A stretch of DNA of 64,000 nt from JBBKXP01 sp038251315. Its GTDB lineage: Bacteria; Pseudomonadota; Alphaproteobacteria; Rhodobacterales; Rhodobacteraceae. Under the pieces are notes generated by a model. It did not search any database. It had not been told where the DNA came from and saw only the letters and a list, made by a program, of their open reading frames with translations. The DNA is taken from NCBI GenBank assembly GCA_038251315.1, contig JBBSBK010000004.1, positions 4,477 through 68,476 of the forward strand, given 5' to 3'. A program made the translations under genes and the position numbers. Positions 9,621 to 18,196 of the stretch are shown one piece after another. Numbering within the stretch: position 1 is the first letter of the stretch; each line of letters starts with the position of its first letter.

Positions 9621-9678
9621 TACTGGCGTGATTGCGGCGCGCTGGCGCTTCGCGGGCTTAGGTAACATATCGCCTGCA

Positions 9679-10575
9679 TCAATGTGCGGGTGACGCATAT
9701 CCGAAACGTTCCATGATCGGCGCGCAGGTACGCTCAACCATACGGATGACTTCGGGGGTCAGGCGTTCCAGGGCCCTTGCGTTGATATCACCGCGCATAT
9801 GCGTGTTGACTTGGTCGAAACTGTAAAAGCGATCAACCTTCCGGATGCTTGTCAGCGCGCCCGCCGCATCGGTTATCCGCTCTTTGATCTGAAGGCATAT
9901 GCCCGTCATCGCGCTTACATCAAGACCGCAGAAGCGATACACATCCTCGACCGACAGCTTGAAGTCAGAGATCATGTCTTCAAGACGTACGATCTTTACG
10001 GGTAGACCTTCAGCTTCCAGCCGCAACAATTCTTCTCCGACATAGCTGTACAAGGGCAGAATATCTGTCGGCTCTGCGCCGCGCGCCATCATGCTTTCGC
10101 AAATACCGAAAGGGTCCCGCATCAGGCCCACGAACGTGGCATTCGGAAAGGCCAAAGCAAGATCCTGTGCCAGGCCGACATTGTAATTCACCAACTTGAC
10201 CAGCATCCGCGCGTCCGGCGTGCGATGTGCCGGGCTAAGCCCGTGGTCTGCAAGCGCCGCCTTGTACTGCGCAACCTTGGCCAGATTGGATTGTGTCGCC
10301 TGACGCAGGGAATGTGCGACCCAGGATCGACCCGCCGGATCAAGCGGCACCGGCCGACGTCGCGGGTTCAGCACGTCGCCCTTGCGGATCAGCAACGGCA
10401 GATAACCCAATAACCTGCGTATTGCATCAAGCGACGTAGGCCGACGCGGACGCAGCACCTCGTGGAATTCGCCGTCCGGCCAGATGGTATCTGCATGTGA
10501 ACGCAAGGCGTTCAGCAACTGATTGGTCCCGCCCCGTTGCAGGCCTAGCACAAAGATCGGGCCCTTGTCAGACAT
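9679..10575 (-). CDS. third sulfotransferase-like protein of the EPS locus
   Basis: About 298 aa from ATG 10575, which overlaps the upstream glycosyltransferase stop by 8 bp; a longer start at 10614 is possible. The N-terminal FVLGLQRGGTNQLLNALRSH matches the PAPS 5'-phosphosulfate loop in position and shape, although the usual P-R-S/K is replaced by QRGG. A later FVGLMRDPFGICESMMARG fits the 3'-phosphate site. The divergent loop leaves some doubt about cofactor use. It is the last gene of a minus-strand operon with two GT4 genes. Confidence 0.75.
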   Translation of the reverse strand: MSDKGPIFVLGLQRGGTNQLLNALRSHADTIWPDGEFHEVLRPRRPTSLDAIRRLLGYLPLLIRKGDVLNPRRRPVPLDPAGRSWVAHSLRQATQSNLAKVAQYKAALADHGLSPAHRTPDARMLVKLVNYNVGLAQDLALAFPNATFVGLMRDPFGICESMMARGAEPTDILPLYSYVGEELLRLEAEGLPVKIVRLEDMISDFKLSVEDVYRFCGLDVSAMTGICLQIKERITDAAGALTSIRKVDRFYSFDQVNTHMRGDINARALERLTPEVIRMVERTCAPIMERFGYASPAH

Positions 10576-11812
10576 TGCCGATCCGCCGCGCATCGGTCGG
10601 GTGGTGTCGGTCACCCGTCAGCAGGGTCTGATATTCGCGCAACAGGCGCGCGGCCGTCTGGCGAATGTCGTAATCGATCAGAACCGTTCGCCGGGCGGCA
10701 GCACCCAAAGCCGCCCGCAACTCTGCATCCTGTGCTAGCGAAAGAAGCGCCGCTGCCAGGCCATCCCGATCATCGACCGGGAACTGAAGACCATTCTCGC
10801 CCTCCACGATGAAATCCTGTGCCCCCCCGATCCGCGCCGAAACGGTCGCAAGACCAGTTGCCGATGCCTCAAGCAGGGCGTTCGACAGGCCTTCGCGGGC
10901 CGAGGGCAGAACAAAGACATCGCATGCCCGCAACAAGGTTGGCATATCATCGACATGACCCAAAAGCTGCACGCCAGGTTGGTCAAGCAGCGCGTCGGGG
11001 ATACCCTCCGCCTCGCCGAACGTGGCCTGAAATTCCGAACTGGAAGACCGGTTCGCCCCCGCGATCAGCAGCTTTGCCTTGGGAAATTGCGCGATCACGC
11101 TTCGCCAGGCTTCCAGCATCAGGGGCAGTCGCTTTTGCGCCGCCATTCGACCGGCAAACAGAAACAGCAGATACGCTGGCAATCCCAGCGTTTTGCGCAA
11201 GGCGGCCTTTTCCAAGGCTGTTGCCGCCGGATGAAACCGGCTGCCATCCACGCCATTCGGGATGAACCGGATCTTGCGCGTTGGGATGCCAAGATGCACC
11301 AGTTCTTCCTCGATCTCGTGGCTGACGGCCAGAAAGGTGTTCACCGCACCGCCGATATAGGACAGTCGCTGACGCCCCAGCGGCTTTTCGGACACGGTGG
11401 TTGCTTCGCCACCGCACATCGGTTTGACCAGAAACGGGATGCCGGACAATCGCTGGACCAGAGCCCCCGCCAAAGCAGGTGAAAAAAGCGAATGACAATG
11501 CACGACGTCGGGCCGAAGTTTGCGGATGGCCGCCGCCGCCCCAAGAATGAAACCCACGGAGCCAAACGGCTTGCGCACCGCGACCCGCACCACACTGATC
11601 CCGTCAATCGTCTCGGTGCGGTCCAGTCCGGGATAACGCCGGGTCACAACGGTAACGGAATGTCCCTCTTTCATCATCAGACTGGCCAGTTGCGCAACCT
11701 GCTTCTCGGCACCTCCGACAATCGGGTGGTACGATGAAATCACCATGCAAATCTGAAGACGCTGCGGGTGATCGACGGCGCATGTCGCAGAGGAATGTGA
11801 CGTATCTGGCAC
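10568..11812 (-). CDS. GT4 family glycosyltransferase
   Basis: 414 aa, GTG start immediately after the stop of the upstream glycosyltransferase gene. The N-terminus carries the GT4 glycine loop (MVISSYHPIVGGAEKQVAQL). The C-terminal half has FLFAGRMAAQKRLPLMLEAW and the donor-site signature LPSAREGLSNALLEASATGL. It is translationally coupled at both ends, with 0 bp upstream and an 8 bp overlap downstream. Predicted role: cytoplasmic sugar transfer to the lipid-linked repeat unit. Donor unknown. Confidence 0.93.
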   Translation of the reverse strand: MPDTSHSSATCAVDHPQRLQICMVISSYHPIVGGAEKQVAQLASLMMKEGHSVTVVTRRYPGLDRTETIDGISVVRVAVRKPFGSVGFILGAAAAIRKLRPDVVHCHSLFSPALAGALVQRLSGIPFLVKPMCGGEATTVSEKPLGRQRLSYIGGAVNTFLAVSHEIEEELVHLGIPTRKIRFIPNGVDGSRFHPAATALEKAALRKTLGLPAYLLFLFAGRMAAQKRLPLMLEAWRSVIAQFPKAKLLIAGANRSSSSEFQATFGEAEGIPDALLDQPGVQLLGHVDDMPTLLRACDVFVLPSAREGLSNALLEASATGLATVSARIGGAQDFIVEGENGLQFPVDDRDGLAAALLSLAQDAELRAALGAAARRTVLIDYDIRQTAARLLREYQTLLTGDRHHPTDARRIGNV

Positions 11813-13009
11813 TTACCCGCGCTTTCTGACTGGTTCGGTGGCGGCGCCAGACCGCGACGCCCGGACGCTGGAATGCGACGTCAGCGACCCGATCAGATCG
11901 ATCCAATTCGCCACCATCGTCTTTTTGTTGAACAGCGTTTCGGCCCGTTGCCGCCCCTGACTTGCGTAGCGTTTGCGCAGATCAGGGTCACTCAGCACCG
12001 CATCCAGCGCATTGGCCATCAACTGCGGATCGCCCGACGCAAAGAGCGCCCCTGTGGTCCCGTGATCAATCGCCTCGGCGCATCCATCCACATCCGTAGA
12101 TACGCAGCAGCACCCGCAGGCCATCGCCTCAAGAAGCGTCAGGGGCAGCCCTTCCCAAAGCGAACTCAGCGCGTAGATGTCAAAAGCCTGCAGCGTCGGC
12201 ACAGGGTCTTGCTGCCACGTCAGCATCGTCACCCTGTCCGACAATCCGGCATCGCTGACCGCTTGCGCCACACTGTCCAGAAGCCGTCCGTCGCCGGCAA
12301 TCACGAACTGCGCCTGCGGATGCTTAGGCGCCACGATTTTGAGTGCCGCAACATAATCGATCGGCGCCTTCTGTGGTTCCAGTCGCCCCATCCAGCCGAC
12401 AACCGGTCGGGACGCATCAAGCCCAAGGCCGCGCACTGCAGTGTCGCGGTCATTCGGTGGACAAAATCTATCAACATCCACCCCGGTGCGAATAACGGTG
12501 ATCCGGTCAGGGCGGGCCAGTTTGTAGGCAAGTGTTTCGCGTTTCGCATATTCTGTAAGTGTCACAAGGTGCCCGCCCAGCGTCCCCGCCAGATAGTCGA
12601 GCACCCAGTAGAATGGTGCCTTGTTGCCCTGCACGCGACGCAGGAATGGCAATGAAGCCTGCCGGTATATCACGGGGCAGCCGGTCATCCGGCCGAGGAT
12701 GCGCCCGATAAACCCGGGTTTGCTGCCGTGACAGATGATCAGGTCAGGCGCCATTGACCGTACAATCGAACGGATTCTCATCAAAACCCTCAGGTCTCCG
12801 ATGGGATCAATACGATACCGTGCCATGGCCATTGGCTGCGCGCTCAGGCCGCATTTCGAAAGATTGCTTGCGTATTCTTCTGCGTTTTCGGAAAGGCATA
12901 TTGTGTGGGAGTCTGCGCCAAGCAATCGGAGTTCGGACAGAAGCAGACGGTTGTAAAGTGCAATGCCGCCGGTCGACTTCGTCAATGCGAGAATTTTCGT
13001 CCCGTTCAT
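11813..13009 (-). CDS. GT4 family glycosyltransferase
   Basis: 398 aa from ATG 13009, chosen because an AGAAAGG ribosome-binding site precedes it; GTG 13039 would add ten residues without such a site. Signature regions are ILALTKSTGGIALYNRLLLS at the N-terminus, VVGWMGRLEPQKAPIDYVAA at the start of the C-terminal Rossmann domain, and SSLWEGLPLTLLEAMACGCC with the conserved Glu pair. It opens a three-gene minus-strand operon (GT4-GT4-sulfotransferase), divergent from the lyase gene. Specificity unknown. Confidence 0.93.
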   Translation of the reverse strand: MNGTKILALTKSTGGIALYNRLLLSELRLLGADSHTICLSENAEEYASNLSKCGLSAQPMAMARYRIDPIGDLRVLMRIRSIVRSMAPDLIICHGSKPGFIGRILGRMTGCPVIYRQASLPFLRRVQGNKAPFYWVLDYLAGTLGGHLVTLTEYAKRETLAYKLARPDRITVIRTGVDVDRFCPPNDRDTAVRGLGLDASRPVVGWMGRLEPQKAPIDYVAALKIVAPKHPQAQFVIAGDGRLLDSVAQAVSDAGLSDRVTMLTWQQDPVPTLQAFDIYALSSLWEGLPLTLLEAMACGCCCVSTDVDGCAEAIDHGTTGALFASGDPQLMANALDAVLSDPDLRKRYASQGRQRAETLFNKKTMVANWIDLIGSLTSHSSVRASRSGAATEPVRKRG

Positions 13010-13546
13010 GCCAAAGACCTTTCTGTCAAAAACGTCCACTGAAACGCGCAGGCCTTACTGCGGCAACTTCTATTCAGAATCGTGCAAAAAACTTGTTCTT
13101 CTGCTCAATAGCCTGATCAATATGCCGGATTGTTCCATGCCCGGCCAGAAAAAAATCAGGCTTAGCCGCGCCGGGATGGCTTCCGTCCCAGGCCTGCGCA
13201 CACATGCCCCATTTTGCAGCAACCGGCTTGCGTAGGGCGGGCGGCTTGCGAATTTCCGATCCGCTATGACTACGGTCGATTCTCAAGCCATTGGAGCAGG
13301 CCTGCCCATCAGCAAATGGCGGACGGCAACAAATTGCCAGAACGATCAAAACTTAGGAGCTTTCCAGCCGATCGAAATTATGTCGGTGCATTTGTGCCGA
13401 ACTGTACACAATTTGGCTGCGGCGATCAGCGGTTTCTTACTTGCTTCACCTTGCTGCCACATTTTCGCCATGCGCTTCGGGAATTCGACGGATATCCAAT
13501 CTTCGAGAACGAGCGGTATCGTCACAGAATAGGAAACCTGAAGAGC
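13010..13546. other. 537-bp divergent intergenic region
   Basis: No convincing gene. Open frames run into the lyase gene from 13214, but without a ribosome-binding site and with low-complexity translations. The region should hold promoters for the minus-strand glycosyltransferase operon and the plus-strand lyase. I see no strong hairpin, operator or repeat in it. Confidence 0.4.
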
Positions 13547-15778
13547 ATGACAATCACGAATTCAAATCTGTTGGCCTTCCAAGGTGCAGTGGGCTTTGGT
13601 GCCGAAACGCAAGGCGGCCGAGGTGGTGAGGTGGTTAAAGTCACCAATCTGAATGACTCAGGCGTCGGTTCGCTACGTTGGGCGTTGGAAGTCCTTGATC
13701 AGCCCCGGATTGTCATTTTCGAAGTCGGGGGCATCATAAACCTCAAGGATGAGATCCAGATTAACGGCGACGTGACCGTCGCTGGTCAGACGGCGCCGGG
13801 CGGCATCACGGTTGCCGGGGCACGCTTGCGGGTTGTGGAAAGTGAAGTGATTATCCGGGGTGTTCACGTGCGTCCGGGCGATGACCCGGACGGCGACAAG
13901 CCCGATGACCGCGATGGCATCTCGGTTGGAAAATCCGGCGAGACAATCAAGAACGTGGTGATCGACAGCAACTCCATTTCGTGGTCGCTGGACGAAGCCT
14001 TGTCGTCTTGGGGCGATAACAGCAACATCACGTTCTCGAACAATATTATTGCCGAAGCTCTTAATGATTCAATTCATTCCAAGGGAGAGCACAGCATGGG
14101 TTTGCTGGTTGGCGACGGAAGCTCCAATGTAAGCATCGTCGGCAATCTTCTTGCTCACAACAAGTTCCGCAACGCTACGATCAAGGACGATGCAAAGCAG
14201 ATCGAGTTCATAAACAATGTGGTCTACAACTGGGGCAACAGCGGTTACGCGAGCAATGAAGGCTCGACCGGTCATGTAATCAACAACGTCTTCATCGCGG
14301 GCGCGGATTCCACAGGGCGCGAAGCGATCCGTTTTGAGTCTGGCTCTGCGTCGACTGCCTACTACGCCTCAGGGAACATTGGCGAAATCGGCGGAAGCGC
14401 CGTGTCGAAACTGCAAAGTAAATATGTCTTCGACCCAGCCACAAAAACCGTGATTGATACCGCCGATGTGGTTGACCATGTGCTTTCTAACGCTGGAGCG
14501 AGCGCAGGCGGGCTTGACGCAATAGATGCACGCATCATCAAAACTGTACTGAATGGCACTGGGAAAATTATCGACTCCCAAGACCAGGTGGGCGGCTATC
14601 TTACGACAAAAGCGCAAAGTGCGCTGCTGGATACCGACAAAGACGGTATTCCTGATCAGTACGAGCGCCTGATCGGATCGAATGTGACCGTTGCAGATGC
14701 CCAGAAGGACGCGGATGGCGACGGCTATGCAAATATCGAAGACTATATCAACGGCCTGCTTGATGGCTTTAACGTGCAGACCGCCGCGCCGAAACCAACC
14801 GGGCAGCCTGCATCCCCAGTGACGGTTGACGTGCCGCAGCCCGGGGCGATCCTTGTGGGAAGCGATATTTCCGGCCCGGTCGCCACAACGACGGGACCAG
14901 ACAAAACGATCACCGTGGAAGCTGAATCCCTTATCCTGACGCAAGGCTTCAAGACAGAAAAAGTCGGCGCGGCGTCCAGCGACAAGGTGATAAAGGGCAG
15001 CACGGATGGAATCAACGAAGCCGGTATGACGTTCAAGGGTGCGGCAGGTAAATACGATCTGTCGATCGACTACTTTGACGAGGCCGATGGTGTCAGCACG
15101 CTGCTGGTGACGGTGAACGGCAAAGAGGTCGCGAACTGGAAGTGGGACCTGAAGCTTGGCAGCAACAACGCCAATGACCTGACCGCCAGCACCAAAGTCA
15201 TCAGTGGGCTGAAACTGGCCGCAGGTGATGAGATCAGGCTGACGGGTGTCGCGAACAAAGGCGAAGCGTTGCGGATTGACAAGCTCACGTTTGACAGTGT
15301 TGCAGATACCGTGACGCCTGCACCGACAAAAACCACTGTTGCAGCCATCGGCGAGTATATCAGTCTGGAAGCGGAAAGTTTTGATCTGAGCGGCTTTGTG
15401 ACGGAAAGCCTCAAAGCGGCCAAGAACGGTGCCGTCATAAGACGCGATGGCACGGGCGAGCATCGTGCCGATGCTGATTTCGCCGGAAAGTCCGGCACCT
15501 ATGATGTGCGTGTCAACTATTTCGACGAGAATGACGGAAACAGCAAGCTTTCGCTTCTGGTGAACGGAAAGATTGTTGAATCATGGAGATGGGACGAGGA
15601 ACTGGGAAGCGCCAATGCCAACAGCAAGACGGCGACGTCGCATATTATCCGGGATCTTTCCATTTCGGCGGGTGACCAGGTCTCGCTGATCGGCGATGAC
15701 TTCGGCGGCGGAGAACCCCTGCGGATCGATAGCCTCGAATTCATTCCCGACAACTTCTCGACCGCAATCGGGGTTTGA
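13547..15778 (+). CDS. PL1-type polysaccharide lyase with Ca-binding linker and two CBM-like repeats
   Basis: 743 aa from ATG 13547; the longer open frame upstream lacks family similarity. Residues about 8-300 form a right-handed beta-helix lyase of pectate-lyase type: AVGFGAETQGGRGGEVVKVT, VTVAGQTAPGGITVAG, SWSLDEALSSWGDNSNITFS, and the AHNKFRNA and NNVVYNWGNSGY segments. An Asp-rich DTDKDGIPDQYERL/DADGDGYANIEDY linker (about 362-402) resembles calcium-binding type-3/dockerin repeats. Two homologous beta-sandwich-like modules follow (about 455-585 and 605-736), both with a VEAES or LEAES start, YFDE(A/N)DG and LRID motifs, as in CBM6/35-type modules. No N-terminal signal peptide is visible, so any export would be non-Sec. 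Its position suggests trimming or degradation of the exopolysaccharide made here. Confidence 0.85.
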   Translation: MTITNSNLLAFQGAVGFGAETQGGRGGEVVKVTNLNDSGVGSLRWALEVLDQPRIVIFEVGGIINLKDEIQINGDVTVAGQTAPGGITVAGARLRVVESEVIIRGVHVRPGDDPDGDKPDDRDGISVGKSGETIKNVVIDSNSISWSLDEALSSWGDNSNITFSNNIIAEALNDSIHSKGEHSMGLLVGDGSSNVSIVGNLLAHNKFRNATIKDDAKQIEFINNVVYNWGNSGYASNEGSTGHVINNVFIAGADSTGREAIRFESGSASTAYYASGNIGEIGGSAVSKLQSKYVFDPATKTVIDTADVVDHVLSNAGASAGGLDAIDARIIKTVLNGTGKIIDSQDQVGGYLTTKAQSALLDTDKDGIPDQYERLIGSNVTVADAQKDADGDGYANIEDYINGLLDGFNVQTAAPKPTGQPASPVTVDVPQPGAILVGSDISGPVATTTGPDKTITVEAESLILTQGFKTEKVGAASSDKVIKGSTDGINEAGMTFKGAAGKYDLSIDYFDEADGVSTLLVTVNGKEVANWKWDLKLGSNNANDLTASTKVISGLKLAAGDEIRLTGVANKGEALRIDKLTFDSVADTVTPAPTKTTVAAIGEYISLEAESFDLSGFVTESLKAAKNGAVIRRDGTGEHRADADFAGKSGTYDVRVNYFDENDGNSKLSLLVNGKIVESWRWDEELGSANANSKTATSHIIRDLSISAGDQVSLIGDDFGGGEPLRIDSLEFIPDNFSTAIGV

Positions 15779-15811
15779 CCGATCGCGTTTAAGGTTGCCA
15801 GAGTACCCGTG

Positions 15812-16019
15812 CGAGGTCGCCCGGGTGGCGGAAACGGGTGTGCGGTCGTTCCAGTCGGTATGCCAGTATTGCTTGACCCGATATTGGGACACTGCATCGG
15901 TTCGCAGACTGGAAAGTCAGACTTGTTCGCCGCCACCCTTCAACATCTGGTCGGGATGTTTCGGAAAGTGCTGCGGCGCAATTCGTCCGACCAGCCTGCA
16001 ACCTTTCGCCAAGGCCAGG
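15812..16019 (-). pseudogene. orphan toxin C-terminal tail (decayed copy)
   Basis: Minus-strand translation gives RLVGRIAPQHFPKHPDQMLK, then GGGEQV, an in-frame TGA at 15917-15919, and after a short divergent stretch QYWHTDWNDRTPVSATRATS. This matches the end of the intact effector (AGLVGTIAPQ, GGGEQV, QYLHTDWNDRAPVSATRATS) in the same order and spacing. It starts directly after the stop of the immunity gene and has no start or upstream toxin body of its own. Such orphan tails are a known feature of polymorphic-toxin loci that have swapped cassettes. The nonsense codon means it could not now be expressed without repair. Confidence 0.82.
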
Positions 16020-16493
16020 TCAGGCAGACCACGGGTTCGGATGTGTCGCAAGCCAACGGGAGTATGCGTCGATTCTGCTATTGTCCGGTGGTTCGGAACC
16101 CAGGTTGAACACCGGCACGGCCCGCCAATAGATCGGATCAAGCCGTGACGAGAGCCATTGGAACAGGCCCGGTTCAACGTAGGGGCCGCCGTCGGCCATG
16201 ATGCGATCAACCGACGTCATCGCCGAGGATATGTAGGCCAGCGCCGACAACGTATCTGCACTGTGCAACGCGGTTTCCACATGCCCGGCCCAACGCTCTG
16301 CCGACAGGGCGCTTTCGTGCAACTTCGCAATCAGATTGGCGGGACGCTTCTGCGATGACAGCCCATAGCGCTGCTGGATCAGATCCGGCAACGGAGTATT
16401 GTCGACAAGGATCATCTCATCCGTTGCAAGCTGACGTGCGTGATCGCGCATGGCGGCAATCGCATCGACAAAGATCGCGGTTTCAGCTTTCAT
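16020..16493 (-). CDS. probable immunity protein for the upstream effector
   Basis: 157 aa. ATG 16493 overlaps the effector stop (ATGA) and has an AGGGGA ribosome-binding site at proper spacing, so it is preferred to ATG 16502. The protein is soluble, mostly helical and slightly acidic, with no signal peptide or membrane segment; I recognise no family. The function is inferred from position only: a small gene tightly coupled downstream of a polymorphic-toxin-like effector usually encodes its cognate antidote. Absence of a signal peptide would mean protection in the cytoplasm, consistent with a toxin acting there. Confidence 0.6.
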   Translation of the reverse strand: MKAETAIFVDAIAAMRDHARQLATDEMILVDNTPLPDLIQQRYGLSSQKRPANLIAKLHESALSAERWAGHVETALHSADTLSALAYISSAMTSVDRIMADGGPYVEPGLFQWLSSRLDPIYWRAVPVFNLGSEPPDNSRIDAYSRWLATHPNPWSA

Positions 16494-18196
16494 AGATCGC
16501 ATTCCCCTGCATGACCGGCCTGCGAAGTCGCCCGAGTCGCAGACACAGGCGCACGGTCGTTCCAGTCGGTATGAAGATATTGCCGCATCTGGGATTCCGG
16601 AATAGCGGGGCGACCGGGGATGTAAACCTGCTCGCCGCCGCCTCGCAGCATTTTCGTCGGATCAACATCGGAGATTTGTGGCGCAATCGTGCCGACCAAG
16701 CCAGCAGGCGGCGGCGGAACTGCGGCTGAGACATAGGCTCCGCCCTCATTCCATCCGTTCAGGACGGCGTCGCGCGATCGCCATGCCGCCTCGTCGGATG
16801 GAGGTTCGGCCCGGCTCCAGAACGATCCGTTAATCTTTTCCGGGCCATCTATTACGCGATACAGAGTCCGCGGCGACTCCGAAAAGTTCACGACAGTCGG
16901 TTTGGTCGAGAACGTCTTCAACATGTCTGTGGCCCGGCCGCCTACGTCTTGTTGCAGAAATGTTCGCAGTTCGGGTGTCAGTTTGGGGTCGGCCAGAAGC
17001 TCAGTGCGCCAGCGCGCCGACCGAACGCCGCTGTCGACCATCCACCGCTTTGTCGCATCATCAATCGGCTCTGCCCCGGCCTCAAGCGCGTTCTTGTCAA
17101 AGCCGATCCGGGCCATCGTTTCCTGCCAGCTTTCAAAGCTTTGGCGGGCCATCACAGTCGCGCGGCGCACGACGATGCTTTGGTGCGGCAGCAGGCGCCA
17201 GGCCTTGGTTGCGTATTGGCCGATGCCGCGCGCGATACGGGCGCTGATTTCTGCGGCAACTTCATCAAACTTCTGCCGCGCCATGCCGCGCACTGTCTCG
17301 ATGCTGGCCAACAGGTCGGTCATGCCGAACCGGCGCGCTTGGGCGGCGCAATCGTCCAGAAACTCATCAAATTTGGCCGCCACCTCGGCCACTTTGCCGG
17401 CAAGCCCTTCGCCCAGTTCCTTGACGAAGCGGTAGCCGTTGATCCGCGCAATTCCGGTCCTGTGCAAGGCCCGGTTGATGTAGACCAGCAGGCGGCCCAT
17501 CTCGCCCGCGTTTTTCCAGATGATCTTGATCACTCCCTTTGCCAGCGACCCGAGCGAGGGAACAAGACCGATCAGGCAGGCAAATACCCCGACCCAAACG
17601 CCAATTTCCGTATAGCGTCGATCCCAGAGCAGGGCTTTGCCATTGGCAACCAGATCGCGCGCATCGGCAACCTGATCAATGCCGGGCACGGCGGTGACAA
17701 TGGCGTTCGTCACAATCTGCCCGGTGGTCATATCGTCGTTGAAATCGCCCATCGCGACGTTGCCGACCCATGCTGCACCATCGCCAACTGCGCGGCCCGC
17801 CGACACGACGCCATCGGCGGCCCATTCCAGCCAGCCCCGTTCATCCTTGACCGGCGCAGGTTCGGTAAAGGGCACGGGCTCGGTCGGATCATCAAAAAAG
17901 AAAACCTCGACCGGGCCATCGTGGCCACCCAGATCGACATGCACAAAATTGTGTGACGCACTGGGGCCGATGCTGACAACGCCTTCATGCAGGACCGTCC
18001 CGCCTGGCTTGCCGCCGTTCGGGGTCTGCACAACGAAGGTGGCATCCGTAACCGGATCGCCTTCTGTGTATTCATAGCGGACATGAACCCAGTTGCCCTC
18101 GTGGCACCGCACGCAGCCCCCGCCGACGGCCTGTCCGTGCTGCGAGGATGCTTCCGCTTGTGTGGCGGCGAATTCACCCTGGCTTCTATCAGCCAT
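16490..18196 (-). CDS. type VI secretion cargo effector, polymorphic toxin-like
   Basis: 568 aa. Residues about 25-110 form a beta-rich N-terminal domain with a CVRC pair. A pre-toxin linker follows at about 155-235, containing TGQIVTNAIVTAVPGIDQVA and a hydrophobic membrane segment (GVWVGVFACLIGLVPSLGSL). A helical/coiled region spans about 240-420, and the toxin-like end runs from about 430 to 540. The end has LYRVIDGPEKINGSFW, NGWNEGGAYVSA, GLVGTIAPQ and GGGEQVYIP, a layout reminiscent of ADP-ribosyltransferase/NAD-glycohydrolase toxins, though I cannot name the family. Its start overlaps the DUF4123 adaptor gene by 8 bp, which ties it to type VI delivery. No PAAR, VgrG or Hcp is visible in the window, so the structural apparatus must be elsewhere. 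Confidence 0.72.
   Translation of the reverse strand: MADRSQGEFAATQAEASSQHGQAVGGGCVRCHEGNWVHVRYEYTEGDPVTDATFVVQTPNGGKPGGTVLHEGVVSIGPSASHNFVHVDLGGHDGPVEVFFFDDPTEPVPFTEPAPVKDERGWLEWAADGVVSAGRAVGDGAAWVGNVAMGDFNDDMTTGQIVTNAIVTAVPGIDQVADARDLVANGKALLWDRRYTEIGVWVGVFACLIGLVPSLGSLAKGVIKIIWKNAGEMGRLLVYINRALHRTGIARINGYRFVKELGEGLAGKVAEVAAKFDEFLDDCAAQARRFGMTDLLASIETVRGMARQKFDEVAAEISARIARGIGQYATKAWRLLPHQSIVVRRATVMARQSFESWQETMARIGFDKNALEAGAEPIDDATKRWMVDSGVRSARWRTELLADPKLTPELRTFLQQDVGGRATDMLKTFSTKPTVVNFSESPRTLYRVIDGPEKINGSFWSRAEPPSDEAAWRSRDAVLNGWNEGGAYVSAAVPPPPAGLVGTIAPQISDVDPTKMLRGGGEQVYIPGRPAIPESQMRQYLHTDWNDRAPVSATRATSQAGHAGECDL
16523..16705 (-). repeat. intact copy of the duplicated toxin-tail segment
   Basis: This part of the effector gene (codons about 498-558) is similar at both DNA and protein level to 15812-16019, in the same orientation. 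Conserved DNA blocks include CGGTCGTTCCAGTCGGTATG on the plus strand in both copies. The immunity gene lies between the two copies, giving a tail-immunity-tail layout. Confidence 0.8.
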
